Positions 25,664 through 35,264 of a stretch of DNA of 64,000 nucleotides are shown here, piece after piece. Source of the DNA: Bradyrhizobium xenonodulans (GTDB taxonomy: Bacteria; Pseudomonadota; Alphaproteobacteria; Rhizobiales; Xanthobacteraceae); the NCBI RefSeq assembly GCF_027594865.1, contig NZ_CP089391.1, positions 620,001 to 684,000 of the forward strand, in the 5' to 3' direction. A program made the position numbers and the translations under genes. The notes under the pieces were generated by a model. It did no database searches and was not told the origin of the DNA. It saw only the letters and a list, made by a program, of their open reading frames with translations. Each line of letters opens with the position of its first letter. Position 1 is the stretch's first letter.

Positions 25664-27032
25664 AATTTCCTCCGATCGCGAGCGTGGCGAGCGGCAGCGT
25701 CAGGCGGACGGTGGCGCCGCGCTTCCTGTGGTTCTCGGCGATGACGCCGCCCCCTAGCTTGCGGACCACGTTGACCACCAGGAACAGGCCGAGGCCGCCG
25801 CCGGCGCGGCCCTTGCTCGACTGGTAGGGCTTGCCGAGCTGCGTCAGCATCTCCGGCGCGAAGCCCGGGCCGCGGTCGCTGATCGACAGCACGAGGTTGT
25901 CGCCCTCGCGTTCGGCCACGAGCTCGACCCAGTCGCGCGAGACCTCGTAGGCGTTGTCGAGCACGTTGAAGATCACCTGCTTCAGCGCGATGTCGGAGAC
26001 GATTGCGACGTCCTCGCCAAAAGTGTTGACGAAATAGAGCGTGCGCGCCGAGCGCGCGTCGCGCCACTCGTCCACCAGCGCGGTGACGAAGGCCGTCACC
26101 GTCGTCGGCGAGGAGCCTTCGCCGCGCGCTTCGCCGGCCGACACGAGGATACCTGTCACGATGGTCTTGCAGCGCTGGAGCGAGGTTTCCATTTCCGCGA
26201 GGTCCTCGGCGAGCTCCTGGTCGGCGGCAAGATCGGGCATGCGGCGCCAGTCGCTGAGGATCACCGAGAGCGAGGCGAGCGGCGTGCCGAGCTCGTGCGC
26301 GGCGCCCGAGGCGAGCAGGCCCATGCGCACGATGTGGTCCTGCTCGGCGGCATGCTGGCGCAGCGCGGCCAGATGCGCATCGCGCTCGCGAAGGTTCCTG
26401 TTGATGCGGGTGACGAACACGACCAGCAGCACGGCGTTGAGCACGAAGCCCAGCAGCATGCCGGCAACGGTGAGGCTGTAGGTCTCGCTCAGCGGATTCG
26501 GCGGCAGGTCGAGCGGGCGGTAGGCCAGCGTCAGCCAGACAAAGCTCGCGCAGGTCAGCGCGACCAGCGACCAGGTCGAGCGGGCATCGAGCAGGACCGC
26601 GCCCAGCGTCACCTGGAGCAGGAACAGCGAGGTGAAGGGGTTGGTGGCGCCGCCGCTGAGGTAGAGCTGCGCAGTCAGCGCGGCGACGTCGAGCATCAAG
26701 GCGACCAAAAGCTCATTGTTGGTGATCGCGGCGCGATGGCGCACCCAGACGAGGCTGGAGACGTTGAGCAGCACCAGCGCGCCGATCACTGCGCCCATCC
26801 GCTCCAATGGCAGGGGAATGCCGAGCCCAAAATGCACGCCGCCGATGGTCACGATCTGGCCGACCACGGCAGTCCAGCGCAGCTGGATCAGCAGCGCCAT
26901 ATTCTTGCGGTTGGTCTCGTCGTCGGTCGGCGCCGTGCCGATCAGCTCGCTGCGCGCGTCCGCCTGCGATTGCAGCGTGACGGCGTCATGCGCCTTCCCG
27001 TCCTCAGGTCTGTTCGACGATCGTTCCAGCAT
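25653..27032 (-). CDS. regS: RegS/ActS/PrrB-type redox sensor histidine kinase
   Basis: A 459-residue membrane kinase with about six N-terminal transmembrane helices. The quinone-sensing motif GGxxNPF is present as GGATNPFTSLF; the H-box is GAAHELGTPLASL and the redox-box cysteine is in LQRCKTIVTGIL. The kinase domain has VIFNVLDNAYE, DRGPGFAPEM and GGGLGLFLV. The start at 27032 (MLERSSNRPED) is chosen; the open frame upstream lies inside surf1. It overlaps surf1 and regR, so it belongs to the cyo operon. It would phosphorylate RegR when the quinone pool is reduced. Confidence 0.92.
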   Translation of the reverse strand: MLERSSNRPEDGKAHDAVTLQSQADARSELIGTAPTDDETNRKNMALLIQLRWTAVVGQIVTIGGVHFGLGIPLPLERMGAVIGALVLLNVSSLVWVRHRAAITNNELLVALMLDVAALTAQLYLSGGATNPFTSLFLLQVTLGAVLLDARSTWSLVALTCASFVWLTLAYRPLDLPPNPLSETYSLTVAGMLLGFVLNAVLLVVFVTRINRNLRERDAHLAALRQHAAEQDHIVRMGLLASGAAHELGTPLASLSVILSDWRRMPDLAADQELAEDLAEMETSLQRCKTIVTGILVSAGEARGEGSSPTTVTAFVTALVDEWRDARSARTLYFVNTFGEDVAIVSDIALKQVIFNVLDNAYEVSRDWVELVAEREGDNLVLSISDRGPGFAPEMLTQLGKPYQSSKGRAGGGLGLFLVVNVVRKLGGGVIAENHRKRGATVRLTLPLATLAIGGNFDA

Positions 27033-27852
27033 CTGATCCCGTCCTGCGGGCGACGGCATCCGAGCCGCCATCCGGTTCGTGGACGAAGCGTTTGCGGCGG
27101 AACAGCCCGCCGCCGAATGTGACGAAAAGCTTGCCCGCCAGCATGAAAGCCAGAGCAAACCACGTCAGCGCGTAGATCAGGTGGTTATTGGGAAAGCGGA
27201 CTACGGTCAATCCGCCGATGGGACCTGGACCGGATTGTGATCCGGCGTCGGCATCGATGAAGAAGGGCGCGACGTTTTCGAGACCGCGCGCCGCCGCGAT
27301 CGCGGCGATATCCCGCGAATACCAGCGGTTGTGCTGAGGCACGTTGTTCCTAAGGAATCCGCCCTTCGGCTCGGTCATGCGGAGCAGGCCGGTGATTGCG
27401 ACCTGTCCGTCCGGATTGCCGTCCCGGCGCGTTGATGCATCGCGCCGCTCGGACGGCACGAAGCCGCGGTTGACCAGGACCTGCGTGCCGTCATTGCGCT
27501 GAAGCGGCGTCAGCACCCAATAGCCCGGGCCTTCCTCGGTGACGGCCTGAACCAGCGTCTCGCGGTCATGCAGGAAGCGGCCGGCGACGCTGACGTGCCT
27601 GTATTCGTCATTTGCGGTGGAGACCGCCGGCCAGACCGCGGGCGAGGGGATTGGTTGGGCCGGGGCGTGAACGCGCTGCTCGACGCGGTCGATCAGCGCC
27701 AGCTTCCAGGCGCGGCGCTCGATCTGCCAGACGCCGAGCGCAATAAGAAGGACGAAGGCCGTGAGCGAGAGGACCGTGAGCCACAAGGGCGGCCGCGCAG
27801 CCTTTCGCCGCGCGCCCTGTGCCTTGCCGGTCACGGTCCGGATCTCGCTCAA
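27004..27852 (-). CDS. SURF1 family protein
   Basis: A 282-residue assembly factor for heme-copper oxidases. It has two membrane anchors, at about residues 22-44 (LWLTVLSLTAFVLLIALGVWQ) and near 222-245, with a periplasmic domain between them holding GYWVLTPLQ, VLVNRGFVP and NNHLIYALTWF, which are typical SURF1 motifs. SURF1 normally helps heme a insertion into cytochrome c oxidase; here it follows cyoD in a quinol oxidase operon and is probably dedicated to it. Confidence 0.92.
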   Translation of the reverse strand: MSEIRTVTGKAQGARRKAARPPLWLTVLSLTAFVLLIALGVWQIERRAWKLALIDRVEQRVHAPAQPIPSPAVWPAVSTANDEYRHVSVAGRFLHDRETLVQAVTEEGPGYWVLTPLQRNDGTQVLVNRGFVPSERRDASTRRDGNPDGQVAITGLLRMTEPKGGFLRNNVPQHNRWYSRDIAAIAAARGLENVAPFFIDADAGSQSGPGPIGGLTVVRFPNNHLIYALTWFALAFMLAGKLFVTFGGGLFRRKRFVHEPDGGSDAVARRTGSDAGTIVEQT

Positions 27853-27865
27853 TTTAGAGCCTCGC

Positions 27866-28246
27866 TCACTTCATTCCCGTCATCTGGTGCATCGGCATCA
27901 TGTTGCTGTTGAGGTGGTTCATCACCCACAGCGACCCCGACAGCGCGATCACCACCATGACGATGGTGAAGATCAGCGCCATCATGCTCCAGCCGTTCTC
28001 GGACGTCGTGTTCATGTGCAGGAAGTAGATCATGTGCACGACGATCTGCACGACCGCGAAGGCCATGATGACGAGCGCGGTGATCTGCTTGCTCGGCAGT
28101 GCGCCGCTCATCACCAGCCAGAACGGGATCGCGGTCAGCACGACCGAGAGCACGAAGCCGAGCATATAGGTCGAGAACGAGCCGTGGGCGTAGCTGTCGC
28201 CGTGGTGATGGTCGTCCGCGTGGGCTGTGTGGGTATCGGTGTTCAT
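27866..28246 (-). CDS. cyoD: Cytochrome o ubiquinol oxidase subunit IV
   Basis: A 126-residue small membrane subunit of the bo3 quinol oxidase, with three transmembrane helices and a His-rich N-terminus (HADDHHHGDSYAHGSFSTY). The segment VVQIVVHMIYFLHMN is the CyoD signature. Its ATG overlaps the cyoC stop (ATGA). It lies between cyoC and surf1 in the operon. Confidence 0.93.
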   Translation of the reverse strand: MNTDTHTAHADDHHHGDSYAHGSFSTYMLGFVLSVVLTAIPFWLVMSGALPSKQITALVIMAFAVVQIVVHMIYFLHMNTTSENGWSMMALIFTIVMVVIALSGSLWVMNHLNSNMMPMHQMTGMK

Positions 28247-28872
28247 CGCAGAACTCCCAGGAGATAGACGAAGGTGAAGACGCCGATCCAGACCACGTCC
28301 AGGAAGTGCCAGAACATCGACAGGCACATCAGGCGGCGGCGGTTGGCTTCGATCAGGCCGAACTTCTGGACCTGCACCATCAGCGTCACCAGCCAGATCA
28401 GGCCGCAGGAGACGTGCAGGCCATGGGTGCCGACCAGGGTGAAGAACGCCGACAGGAAGGCGCTGCGCTGCGGCGTCGCGCCTTCGTGGATCATGTGGGC
28501 GAACTCGGTGAGCTCGATGCCAATGAAGGCGAGGCCGAACAGGCCGGTGATCGCCAGCCACATCTGGGTCTGGGCGATCTTGTTCTGCTGCATCGTCAGC
28601 ATCGCAAAGCCATAGGTGATCGACGACAGCAGCAGCATCGAGGTGTTCACCGCGACCAGGTCGAGGTCGAACAGGTCCTTCGGTGCAGGGCCGGCGGCAT
28701 AGTTGCCGCCGAGCACGCCGAAAGTGGCGAACAGGATCGCGAAGATGAGGCAGTCGCTCATCAGATAGATCCAGAAGCCGAGCGAGGTGCTGTAGCCTTC
28801 CGGATGCGGATGCTCGTCGGCGAGATAGAAGACCGGCTCACCGGCCTGGGTGGGATTGACGGCGACAGTCAT
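28243..28872 (-). CDS. cyoC: Cytochrome o ubiquinol oxidase subunit III
   Basis: A 209-residue subunit with five transmembrane helices, lacking the first two helices of cytochrome c oxidase subunit III as usual for CyoC. Conserved text includes LGFWIYLMSDCLIFAILFAT, FFTLVGTHGLHVSCGLIW and MFWHFLDVVWIGVFT. It starts directly after the cyoB stop and overlaps cyoD. Confidence 0.95.
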   Translation of the reverse strand: MTVAVNPTQAGEPVFYLADEHPHPEGYSTSLGFWIYLMSDCLIFAILFATFGVLGGNYAAGPAPKDLFDLDLVAVNTSMLLLSSITYGFAMLTMQQNKIAQTQMWLAITGLFGLAFIGIELTEFAHMIHEGATPQRSAFLSAFFTLVGTHGLHVSCGLIWLVTLMVQVQKFGLIEANRRRLMCLSMFWHFLDVVWIGVFTFVYLLGVLR

Positions 28873-30870
28873 TTACTTGGCTCCGGCGAGCAGTTTGGTA
28901 CGCGCGTCCTCGGCCCGGATGACGTCGTCGGCCGGAATGTCGAAGTCGCGGTGATAGTTGAAGGTGTGACCGATGCCGACGGCGAGCATCGCGATGAAGC
29001 TCGCAGCGGCAAGCCACCAGATGTACCAGATCAGGCCGAATCCCATCGCGGTGGCGAAGCCGGCGAGGATGATGCCGGTGCCGGTGCTGCTGGGCATGTG
29101 GATCGGCCTGAACCCGGTGAGCGGACGCTGGTAGCCGCGCTTCTTCATGTCCCACCACGCGTCATTGTCGTGAACGACGGGGGTGAAGGCGAAGTTGTAG
29201 TCCGGCGGGGGCGAGGAGGTCGCCCATTCCAGCGTGCGCGCGTCCCAGGGATCGCCGGTGACGTCCTTGAGCTGCTCGCGCTTGAGGAAGGAGACCGCGA
29301 ACTGCACCAGCATCGACAAGATGCCGAGGAAGACCAGGAAGGCGCCGATGCCCGCAACGATGAACCAGATCTGCAGGGACGGATCGTCGAACACGCGCAG
29401 CCGGCGGGTCACGCCCATCAGGCCGAGCACATAGAGCGGCATGAAGGCGAGGTAGAAGCCGGTGACCCAGAACCAGAACGACAGCTTGCCCCAGAACGGA
29501 TCGAGCTTGAAGCCGAACGCCTTCGGGAACCAGTAGGTGATGCCCGCGAACGCACCGAACACCACGCCGCCGATGATCACGTTGTGGAAGTGAGCGATCA
29601 GGAACAGGCTGTTGTGCAGGACGAAGTCGGCGGGCGGTACCGCGAGCAGAACGCCGGTCATGCCGCCGAGCACGAAGGTCAGCATGAAGGCGATCGTCCA
29701 CATCATCGGCAGCTCGTAGCGGATGCGGCCGCGATACATCGTGAACAGCCAGTTGAACATCTTCGCGCCCGTCGGGATCGAGATGATCATCGTGGTGATG
29801 CCGAAGAACGAGTTGACGCTGGCGCCCGAGCCCATCGTGAAGAAGTGGTGCAGCCAGACCAGGTACGACAGGATGGTGATGACGACGGTGGCGTAGACCA
29901 TCGAGGTGTAGCCGAACAGGCGCTTGCCGGAGAAGGTCGAGGTCACTTCCGAGAAGATGCCGAAGGCGGGGAGAACCAGGATGTAGACCTCGGGATGGCC
30001 CCAGATCCAGATCAGGTTCACGTACATCATCGGGCTGCCGCCGAAATCGTTCGTGAAGAAGTTGGTGCCGACATAGCGATCGAGCGAGAGCAGCGCGAGC
30101 ACGACGGTCAGGACGGGGAAGGACGCGACGATCAGGACGTTGGTGCAGAGCGCGGTCCAGGTGAACACCGGCATCTTCATCATGCCCATGCCGGGGCACC
30201 GCAGCTTGACGATGGTGCAGATCAGGTTGATGCCGGATAACGTCGTACCGACGCCGGCGACCTGCAATCCCCATATGTAATAGTCGACGCCGACATCGGG
30301 ACTGTAGCCGATGTTCGACAGCGGCGGATAAGCCAGCCAGCCAGTGCGGGCGAACTCGCCGATGAACAGCGAGGCCATCACCAGCACCGCGCCGCCGACC
30401 GTCATCCAGAAACTGAAATTGTTCAGGAACGGAAACGACACGTCGCGCGCGCCGATCTGGAGCGGCACGACGTAGTTCATCAGGCCGGTGACCAGCGGCA
30501 TCGCCACGAAGAAGATCATGATCACGCCGTGGGCGGTGAAGACCTGATCGTAGTGATGGGCGTTGAGGTAGCCTTCGGAGCCGCCAAAGGCGAGCGCCTG
30601 CTGCAACCGCATCATGAGCGCGTCGGCGAAGCCGCGCAGCAGCATCACGATGCCGAGGATCATGTACATGATGCCGATGCGCTTGTGGTCCACCGTGGTG
30701 AACCATTCGCGCCAGAGGTAGCCCCAGAGGCGGAAATAGGTCAGCCCGGCGAGCATGACGAGGCCGCCGGTTGCCACCACCGCGAAGGTGCCGACGACGA
30801 TCGGCTCGTGCAATGGCAGCGATTCGATGGTGAGCCGGCCGAAGATGAGCTTGAGAAAATCAGGAGACAT
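28873..30870 (-). CDS. cyoB: Cytochrome o ubiquinol oxidase subunit I
   Basis: The 665-residue catalytic subunit carrying heme b, heme o and CuB; it reduces oxygen to water with ubiquinol and pumps protons. Ligand motifs are visible: [20 protein letters not shown] with the His-Tyr cross-link, WLHHFFTMG with the CuB histidine pair, and [11 protein letters not shown] with the heme histidines. An N-terminal extra helix and C-terminal extra helices give the length usual for CyoB. The start at 30870 follows a GGAG-like site. It lies 11 bp after cyoA. Confidence 0.96.
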   Translation of the reverse strand: MSPDFLKLIFGRLTIESLPLHEPIVVGTFAVVATGGLVMLAGLTYFRLWGYLWREWFTTVDHKRIGIMYMILGIVMLLRGFADALMMRLQQALAFGGSEGYLNAHHYDQVFTAHGVIMIFFVAMPLVTGLMNYVVPLQIGARDVSFPFLNNFSFWMTVGGAVLVMASLFIGEFARTGWLAYPPLSNIGYSPDVGVDYYIWGLQVAGVGTTLSGINLICTIVKLRCPGMGMMKMPVFTWTALCTNVLIVASFPVLTVVLALLSLDRYVGTNFFTNDFGGSPMMYVNLIWIWGHPEVYILVLPAFGIFSEVTSTFSGKRLFGYTSMVYATVVITILSYLVWLHHFFTMGSGASVNSFFGITTMIISIPTGAKMFNWLFTMYRGRIRYELPMMWTIAFMLTFVLGGMTGVLLAVPPADFVLHNSLFLIAHFHNVIIGGVVFGAFAGITYWFPKAFGFKLDPFWGKLSFWFWVTGFYLAFMPLYVLGLMGVTRRLRVFDDPSLQIWFIVAGIGAFLVFLGILSMLVQFAVSFLKREQLKDVTGDPWDARTLEWATSSPPPDYNFAFTPVVHDNDAWWDMKKRGYQRPLTGFRPIHMPSSTGTGIILAGFATAMGFGLIWYIWWLAAASFIAMLAVGIGHTFNYHRDFDIPADDVIRAEDARTKLLAGAK

Positions 30871-30881
30871 GCGGGATCTCT

Positions 30882-32042
30882 TTAGGAGTCTGACTTCGGA
30901 CGTTGTCCGAGGAAGAAGGACGAGGACTTCAGCGGCGTGAAGACCGGCCGCTTCAGGCCCGCGCCGAGCAAGGGCGAGGTGTCGAGGGGTGCCGTGATGG
31001 AGGCGGTGGTCTTGCCCTGCGGCGCGTCGGGCGTGCAGGTGCCGGCGACGAAGCTCGGCTCCGGCCCAAGCGCGGTGCCGCGGCGGGCGTACTTGTCGTA
31101 GGCCAGCGGCAACGTGTTGTTCAGGCCCTGATGGCCTGCACCGCCCTTGGCGTCGATCGCCATCATCTCGCTCTGGCACATCTTGCCGGTCTCGACGCAC
31201 ATGTTGAGGATCAGGCGGTAGAGATCGGAATCGATGGTGCCATAGCGCCGCACCGGCTCGTTCTGGCTGGGCTTCTCCAACTGGAGATACTCGGTGCGGC
31301 CGAGTGAGCCGCCGGCGGATTTGGCTTGCGCGATCCAGGCGTCAAAGCCCTTGTCGTCGAGGCCCTGGAAGTTGAAGTGCATGCCGGAGAAGCCGGCACC
31401 GCTGTAGTTCGCCGAGAAGCCCTTGTAGGTGCCGGGATGGTTCACCACCGCGTGGAGCTTCGTCTCCATGCCCGGCATCGCGTAGATCTGGCCGGCCAGC
31501 GCGGGGATGTAGAACGAGTTCATCACCGAGGACGCGGTGATGCGGAAGTTGATCGGACGGTCGACCGGAGCTGCCAGGTCGTTGACGGTGGCGATGCCGT
31601 AGTCCGGATAGATGAACAGCCATTTCCAGTCGAGCGCGACGACGTCGACCTCGAGCGGGGCCTTGGACTGGTCCACGGCGCGGTCGGCATGGATGCGGCC
31701 GAGCGTGCGATAGGGGTCGAGCAGATGCGTGCCCATCCAGGTCAGCGCGCCCAGGCAAATGATGATCAGCAGCGGTGCCGACCAGATCACCAGCTCGAGC
31801 TTGGTCGAGTGGTCCCAATCCGGCTCGTAGCGGGCCGCGGTGTTGGACTGGCGGTAGCGCCAGGCGAACAGCACCGTCAGCGCCATCACGGGGACGACGA
31901 TCAGGAGCATCAGGACGGTGGAGATGATGACGAGGTCGCGCTGTTGCGCCGCGATATCGCCGGCGGGCGCCAGCACGACGTAGTTGCAGCCGCTGAGCGC
32001 AACCGCCAGGGGTAGCAGCGCCAGGATCTTGAGACGGGACAC
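30882..32042 (-). CDS. cyoA: Cytochrome o ubiquinol oxidase subunit II
   Basis: A 386-residue lipoprotein subunit. The signal peptide ends in a lipobox ALSGC with Cys19, followed by two transmembrane helices and a cupredoxin domain. The CuA ligands of cytochrome c oxidase are absent: the expected Cys-x-x-x-Cys site reads [12 protein letters not shown], which marks this as a quinol oxidase. It is the first gene of cyoABCD-surf1-regSR, divergent from an MFS transporter, with a perfect dyad 67 bp upstream. Confidence 0.95.
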   Translation of the reverse strand: MSRLKILALLPLAVALSGCNYVVLAPAGDIAAQQRDLVIISTVLMLLIVVPVMALTVLFAWRYRQSNTAARYEPDWDHSTKLELVIWSAPLLIIICLGALTWMGTHLLDPYRTLGRIHADRAVDQSKAPLEVDVVALDWKWLFIYPDYGIATVNDLAAPVDRPINFRITASSVMNSFYIPALAGQIYAMPGMETKLHAVVNHPGTYKGFSANYSGAGFSGMHFNFQGLDDKGFDAWIAQAKSAGGSLGRTEYLQLEKPSQNEPVRRYGTIDSDLYRLILNMCVETGKMCQSEMMAIDAKGGAGHQGLNNTLPLAYDKYARRGTALGPEPSFVAGTCTPDAPQGKTTASITAPLDTSPLLGAGLKRPVFTPLKSSSFFLGQRPKSDS

Positions 32043-32108
32043 GGGCCGAGCCTTTGAGAATGAGTTTCCTTTGCGGGGCCAACGGGTAGCTGCGGCGCAG
32101 CAATCCGG

Positions 32109-32131
32109 ACATTGGACAATTTGTCCAATGT
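32109..32131. promoter_or_regulatory. Perfect 23-bp dyad upstream of cyoA and the MFS gene
   Basis: ACATTGGACAA, one central T, TTGTCCAATGT: two perfect 11-bp arms. It lies 67 bp upstream of cyoA and 93 bp upstream of the divergent MFS gene. Its length and symmetry suggest an operator for a dimeric repressor; the protein is unknown. Confidence 0.65.
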
Positions 32132-32223
32132 TGCAGTGCGGAATGTTGAGCCAGACAGGATCGGATTGCCTGGCGCCCCGCCGGGCGGTCGGCTTTGGTT
32201 TTCAGGACGTTAAGGGCGCACGA

Positions 32224-33552
32224 ATGGCGACGGCACAGACCCCCGCAATGGCAGACCTCCACTCGGGCGAGCACGGCCACGACCAGGCCAGTCCCGGCGA
32301 GATCGCCATCGGCGTCATCATCGGCCGCACCTCGGAATTCTTCGACTTCTTCGTCTTCGCGATCGCCTCGGTGATCGTGTTTCCGCGCCTGGTGTTCCCG
32401 TTCACGAGCGAGCTGACCGGCACCCTCTATTCCTTCATGATCTTCGCGCTGGCCTTCATGGCCCGTCCGATCGGCACCGTCATTTTCATGATTGTCGACC
32501 GGGAATACGGCAAGACGGCCAAGCTGGTCTCGGCGCTGTTCCTGCTCGGCACCGCCACCGTGGCGCTGGCGTTCCTGCCCGGCTATCACGACATCGGCGC
32601 TGCTGCGATCTGGCTGTTGGCGCTGGCGCGGATCGCACAGGGTCTGGCCTGGGGCGGCGCCTGGGACGGCATGGCTTCGCTGCTGGCGCTGAACGCGCCG
32701 CCTTCGAAGCGCGGCTGGTACGCGATGGTGCCGCAGCTCGGCGCGCCGCTCGGGCTGATCGTGGCGAGCGCGCTGTTCGCCTATTTCGCCGGCAACCTCT
32801 CGGCCGACGATTTCTTCGACTGGGGCTGGCGCTATCCGTTCTTCGTCGCCTTCGCCATCAACGTCGTGGCGCTGTTCGCGCGTCTGCGCATGGTGACGAC
32901 GGAGGAATATGCCTCGCTGTTCGAGACCCGCGACCTCCAGCCCGCGCGCATCTCCGAGACCGTCGCCCGCGAAGGTCACAACATCATGCTCGGCGCGTTC
33001 GCGCCGCTGGCGAGCTTCGCGCTGTTCCACATGGTCACGGTGTTTCCGCTGTCCTGGGTGTTCCTGTTCACCCGCGAAAGCCCGGTGCGCTTTCTGATCA
33101 TCGAGATCGTCGCCGCCGTGTTCGGCGTCGGCGCGATCGTGCTCTCGGGCATCATCGCCGACCGCGTCGGCCGCAAGTCGCTCTTGATGGGATCGGCGAT
33201 CGCGATCGCGATCTATAGCGGCTTCGCCCCGCAGCTGCTCGATGCCGGCGCGTTCGGCGAGACCATCTACATGGTGATCGGCTTCATCCTGCTGGGTCTC
33301 TCCTTCGGTCAGTCCTCGGGCGCGATCGCCTCGAACTTCAAGCAGGCGTATCGCTACACGGCCTCGGCGCTGACCTCGGACATGGCCTGGCTGTTCGGCG
33401 CCGGTTTCGCGCCGCTCGTTGCTCTGTTGCTTGCGACCAATCTCGGCGTCATCGCCTCGGGTGCGTATCTGCTCTCTGGCGCGTTCTGGACCTTGCTTGC
33501 ACTCTGGCTCGCCGGCCAGCGCGAGGCCGGCGACATGGATGCGGGCCGGTAG
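32224..33552 (+). CDS. MFS transporter, metabolite:H+ symporter type
   Basis: A 442-residue, 12-helix major facilitator. The N-terminus has GRTSEFFDFFVFAIASVIVF and LAFMARPIGTVIF, and the inter-domain loop has ADRVGRKSLLMG, both typical of the metabolite:H+ symporter group. The ATG at 32224 was chosen at the start of the soluble leader; the frame is open upstream into the cyoA leader. It is divergent from the cyo operon. Substrate unknown, probably a carboxylate or sugar acid. Confidence 0.9.
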   Translation: MATAQTPAMADLHSGEHGHDQASPGEIAIGVIIGRTSEFFDFFVFAIASVIVFPRLVFPFTSELTGTLYSFMIFALAFMARPIGTVIFMIVDREYGKTAKLVSALFLLGTATVALAFLPGYHDIGAAAIWLLALARIAQGLAWGGAWDGMASLLALNAPPSKRGWYAMVPQLGAPLGLIVASALFAYFAGNLSADDFFDWGWRYPFFVAFAINVVALFARLRMVTTEEYASLFETRDLQPARISETVAREGHNIMLGAFAPLASFALFHMVTVFPLSWVFLFTRESPVRFLIIEIVAAVFGVGAIVLSGIIADRVGRKSLLMGSAIAIAIYSGFAPQLLDAGAFGETIYMVIGFILLGLSFGQSSGAIASNFKQAYRYTASALTSDMAWLFGAGFAPLVALLLATNLGVIASGAYLLSGAFWTLLALWLAGQREAGDMDAGR

Positions 33553-33578
33553 GCACAAACAGCTGACACAAGACAGAT

Positions 33579-33710
33579 GTCGTCCCCGCGAACGCGGGGA
33601 CCCATAACCCCAGGGAGCAGTGTGACGTGGGGCTCCCCACTCCGAGTCTTCGCCAAACCGCACCCTGTGGTTATGGGTCCCGGATCTGCGCTTCGCTTGT
33701 CCGGGACGAC
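33579..33710. repeat. Palindromic repeat family A, copy 2
   Basis: GTCGTCCCCGCG...CCGGGACGAC outer arms and GGGACCCATAACC / GGTTATGGGTCCC inner arms, sharing 'CTTCGCCAAACC' with copy 1 at 7432-7558. It lies between the convergent MFS and M48 genes. Confidence 0.7.
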
Positions 33711-33737
33711 AGCGGAATTTGCCGGGCTACGGCAGCC

Positions 33738-35237
33738 TCAATCCGCTACGACCTTCACGCGATCCCGCACCTTCACCTGCGCGTTGCGATCGAGGCCGTT
33801 CAGCACGCGAAAACGCTCGGCGGGGTGATCGACGCCGGCCATGCGGTGGGAGAGCGATTCCACGGTGTCGCCGGGCTGCACGGTGATGACCTTGATGCGC
33901 AGCGGGCGCGCGGCCTGGATCTCCTCGAGTGTCAGGCGGCGGAATGAGTTGACGGTCTCGCGCGCGTTGCGCTCGCTCTCGGTCGATTTCTGCCGTGCCG
34001 CGAAGATGAAGCGGTAGACGTCGCTGCCGAACCGCAGCGCATAGACCTTGAACTGCCACTGGTCGCCCTTGGCGGTGGCGGACGCAGCCGGAAAGCCGTT
34101 GATCGTGATGTCCTCGGTGGAGGTCTTGTCGACGCCTTCCATCCAGCCGGAATTGAGGTAATCGCCGAGCGACTGCTCGGCCGGCACCCGCACGACGTCG
34201 AAGCGCATCGCCTGCGAGCCGCCGTCGCGCACGCCGATCACCGCCTGCGCGGTGTTGTCGAGCGTGAAATTGTCCGGCGCCTGGAAGGTGAAGCCGAGTT
34301 TCGGGTGCAGGAAACGCCGGCCGCGGACAAACCCTTCGCTGGGGTCTTCGCCATAGACGAGATTGTCGATCGCGGCGAGGTAGGTTTCGCGGTCGCGCTC
34401 GGCGCCTTCGGGCGCAGCGTATTGCCGCGCGATGGTCTGCGCGTTCTGCACACGCTCCGGCGTTGCCGGATGCGACGAGGTGAAATCCTGCGCGCGCGGA
34501 TCGAGCGAGGTCTTGCCGGCTTTGAGCTCGGCATTGCGCTCCATCGCCGAGAGGAAGCGCGCGGCACCATAGGGGTCGAAATGCGCCTTGGCGGAGATGC
34601 CGACGCCGATGCCGTCGGCCTCGAACTCCTGATTGCGTGAAAAGCTCGCCATGGTGAGCTTGGTCTTGGCGAGCGCGAGCGCAGTGAGATCGGGATCGTT
34701 GCTCATGTCGGTGACGACGCGGGTGACGATCGCGGCCTGGCGCGCCTGGTCCTCGCGCATGGCTGCGTGCTTGGACAGAACGTGCGCCATCTCGTGGCTG
34801 AGCACGGAGGACAATTCCGACGTATCGCTCGCAAGCGCCAGAAGTCCGCGCGTGACATAGAGCTGGCCGTTCGGCAGGGCGAAGGCGTTCACCGCGCCGG
34901 AATTGAGGATGGTGACCCTGTAGCCCTGGTCGGGGCGATCGGACGCCGCGACCAGCCGGTCGACGGTCTTGCTGACGAGTGATTCGAGCCGGGGGTCGTC
35001 ATAGGTGCCGCCATAGCTCGCCAGGATGCGCTCGTGCTCCTTCTCGGTGGCGGGGGTTTGCGCGACGGCCGGCTTGGGCTTGGGCATCGCCACGGTCGGT
35101 GGGGCCGCCGCGGTCTGGAACCGGTTCATGTCGCCGCAACCGGCGAGGGCCGAACCCAGCACGAGGCAAAGCACGGCCGGCGCTGCCCGCAGGCGGCGAC
35201 CATCACCTCGTCCGTGCCGTTCTAGCACCCCATTCAC
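33738..35237 (-). CDS. M48 family metalloprotease, lipoprotein, with LysM-like C-terminus
   Basis: A 499-residue periplasmic zinc protease of the BepA/LoiP type. A lipoprotein signal ends LGSALAGC (Cys34). The zinc site is HEMAH at about residues 148-152, with the third ligand in NQEFEADGIGV near 205. A beta-rich middle domain follows, and the C-terminus (VITVQPGDTVESLSHRMAG) looks like a LysM peptidoglycan-binding unit. It probably takes part in outer-membrane protein quality control. The start is GTG; no strong ribosome site is visible. Confidence 0.9.
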   Translation of the reverse strand: MNGVLERHGRGDGRRLRAAPAVLCLVLGSALAGCGDMNRFQTAAAPPTVAMPKPKPAVAQTPATEKEHERILASYGGTYDDPRLESLVSKTVDRLVAASDRPDQGYRVTILNSGAVNAFALPNGQLYVTRGLLALASDTSELSSVLSHEMAHVLSKHAAMREDQARQAAIVTRVVTDMSNDPDLTALALAKTKLTMASFSRNQEFEADGIGVGISAKAHFDPYGAARFLSAMERNAELKAGKTSLDPRAQDFTSSHPATPERVQNAQTIARQYAAPEGAERDRETYLAAIDNLVYGEDPSEGFVRGRRFLHPKLGFTFQAPDNFTLDNTAQAVIGVRDGGSQAMRFDVVRVPAEQSLGDYLNSGWMEGVDKTSTEDITINGFPAASATAKGDQWQFKVYALRFGSDVYRFIFAARQKSTESERNARETVNSFRRLTLEEIQAARPLRIKVITVQPGDTVESLSHRMAGVDHPAERFRVLNGLDRNAQVKVRDRVKVVAD

Positions 35238-35264
35238 GTCGTTTAACCCGTGCCTGGCCCCTTT

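Noticed and set aside
28099-30240. 713-codon open frame on the plus strand across cyoB/cyoC
   Set aside because: It is the antisense shadow of the cyo genes; composition is His/Asp/Glu/Arg-rich as expected from the opposite strand of GC-rich membrane genes, and no domain is visible.
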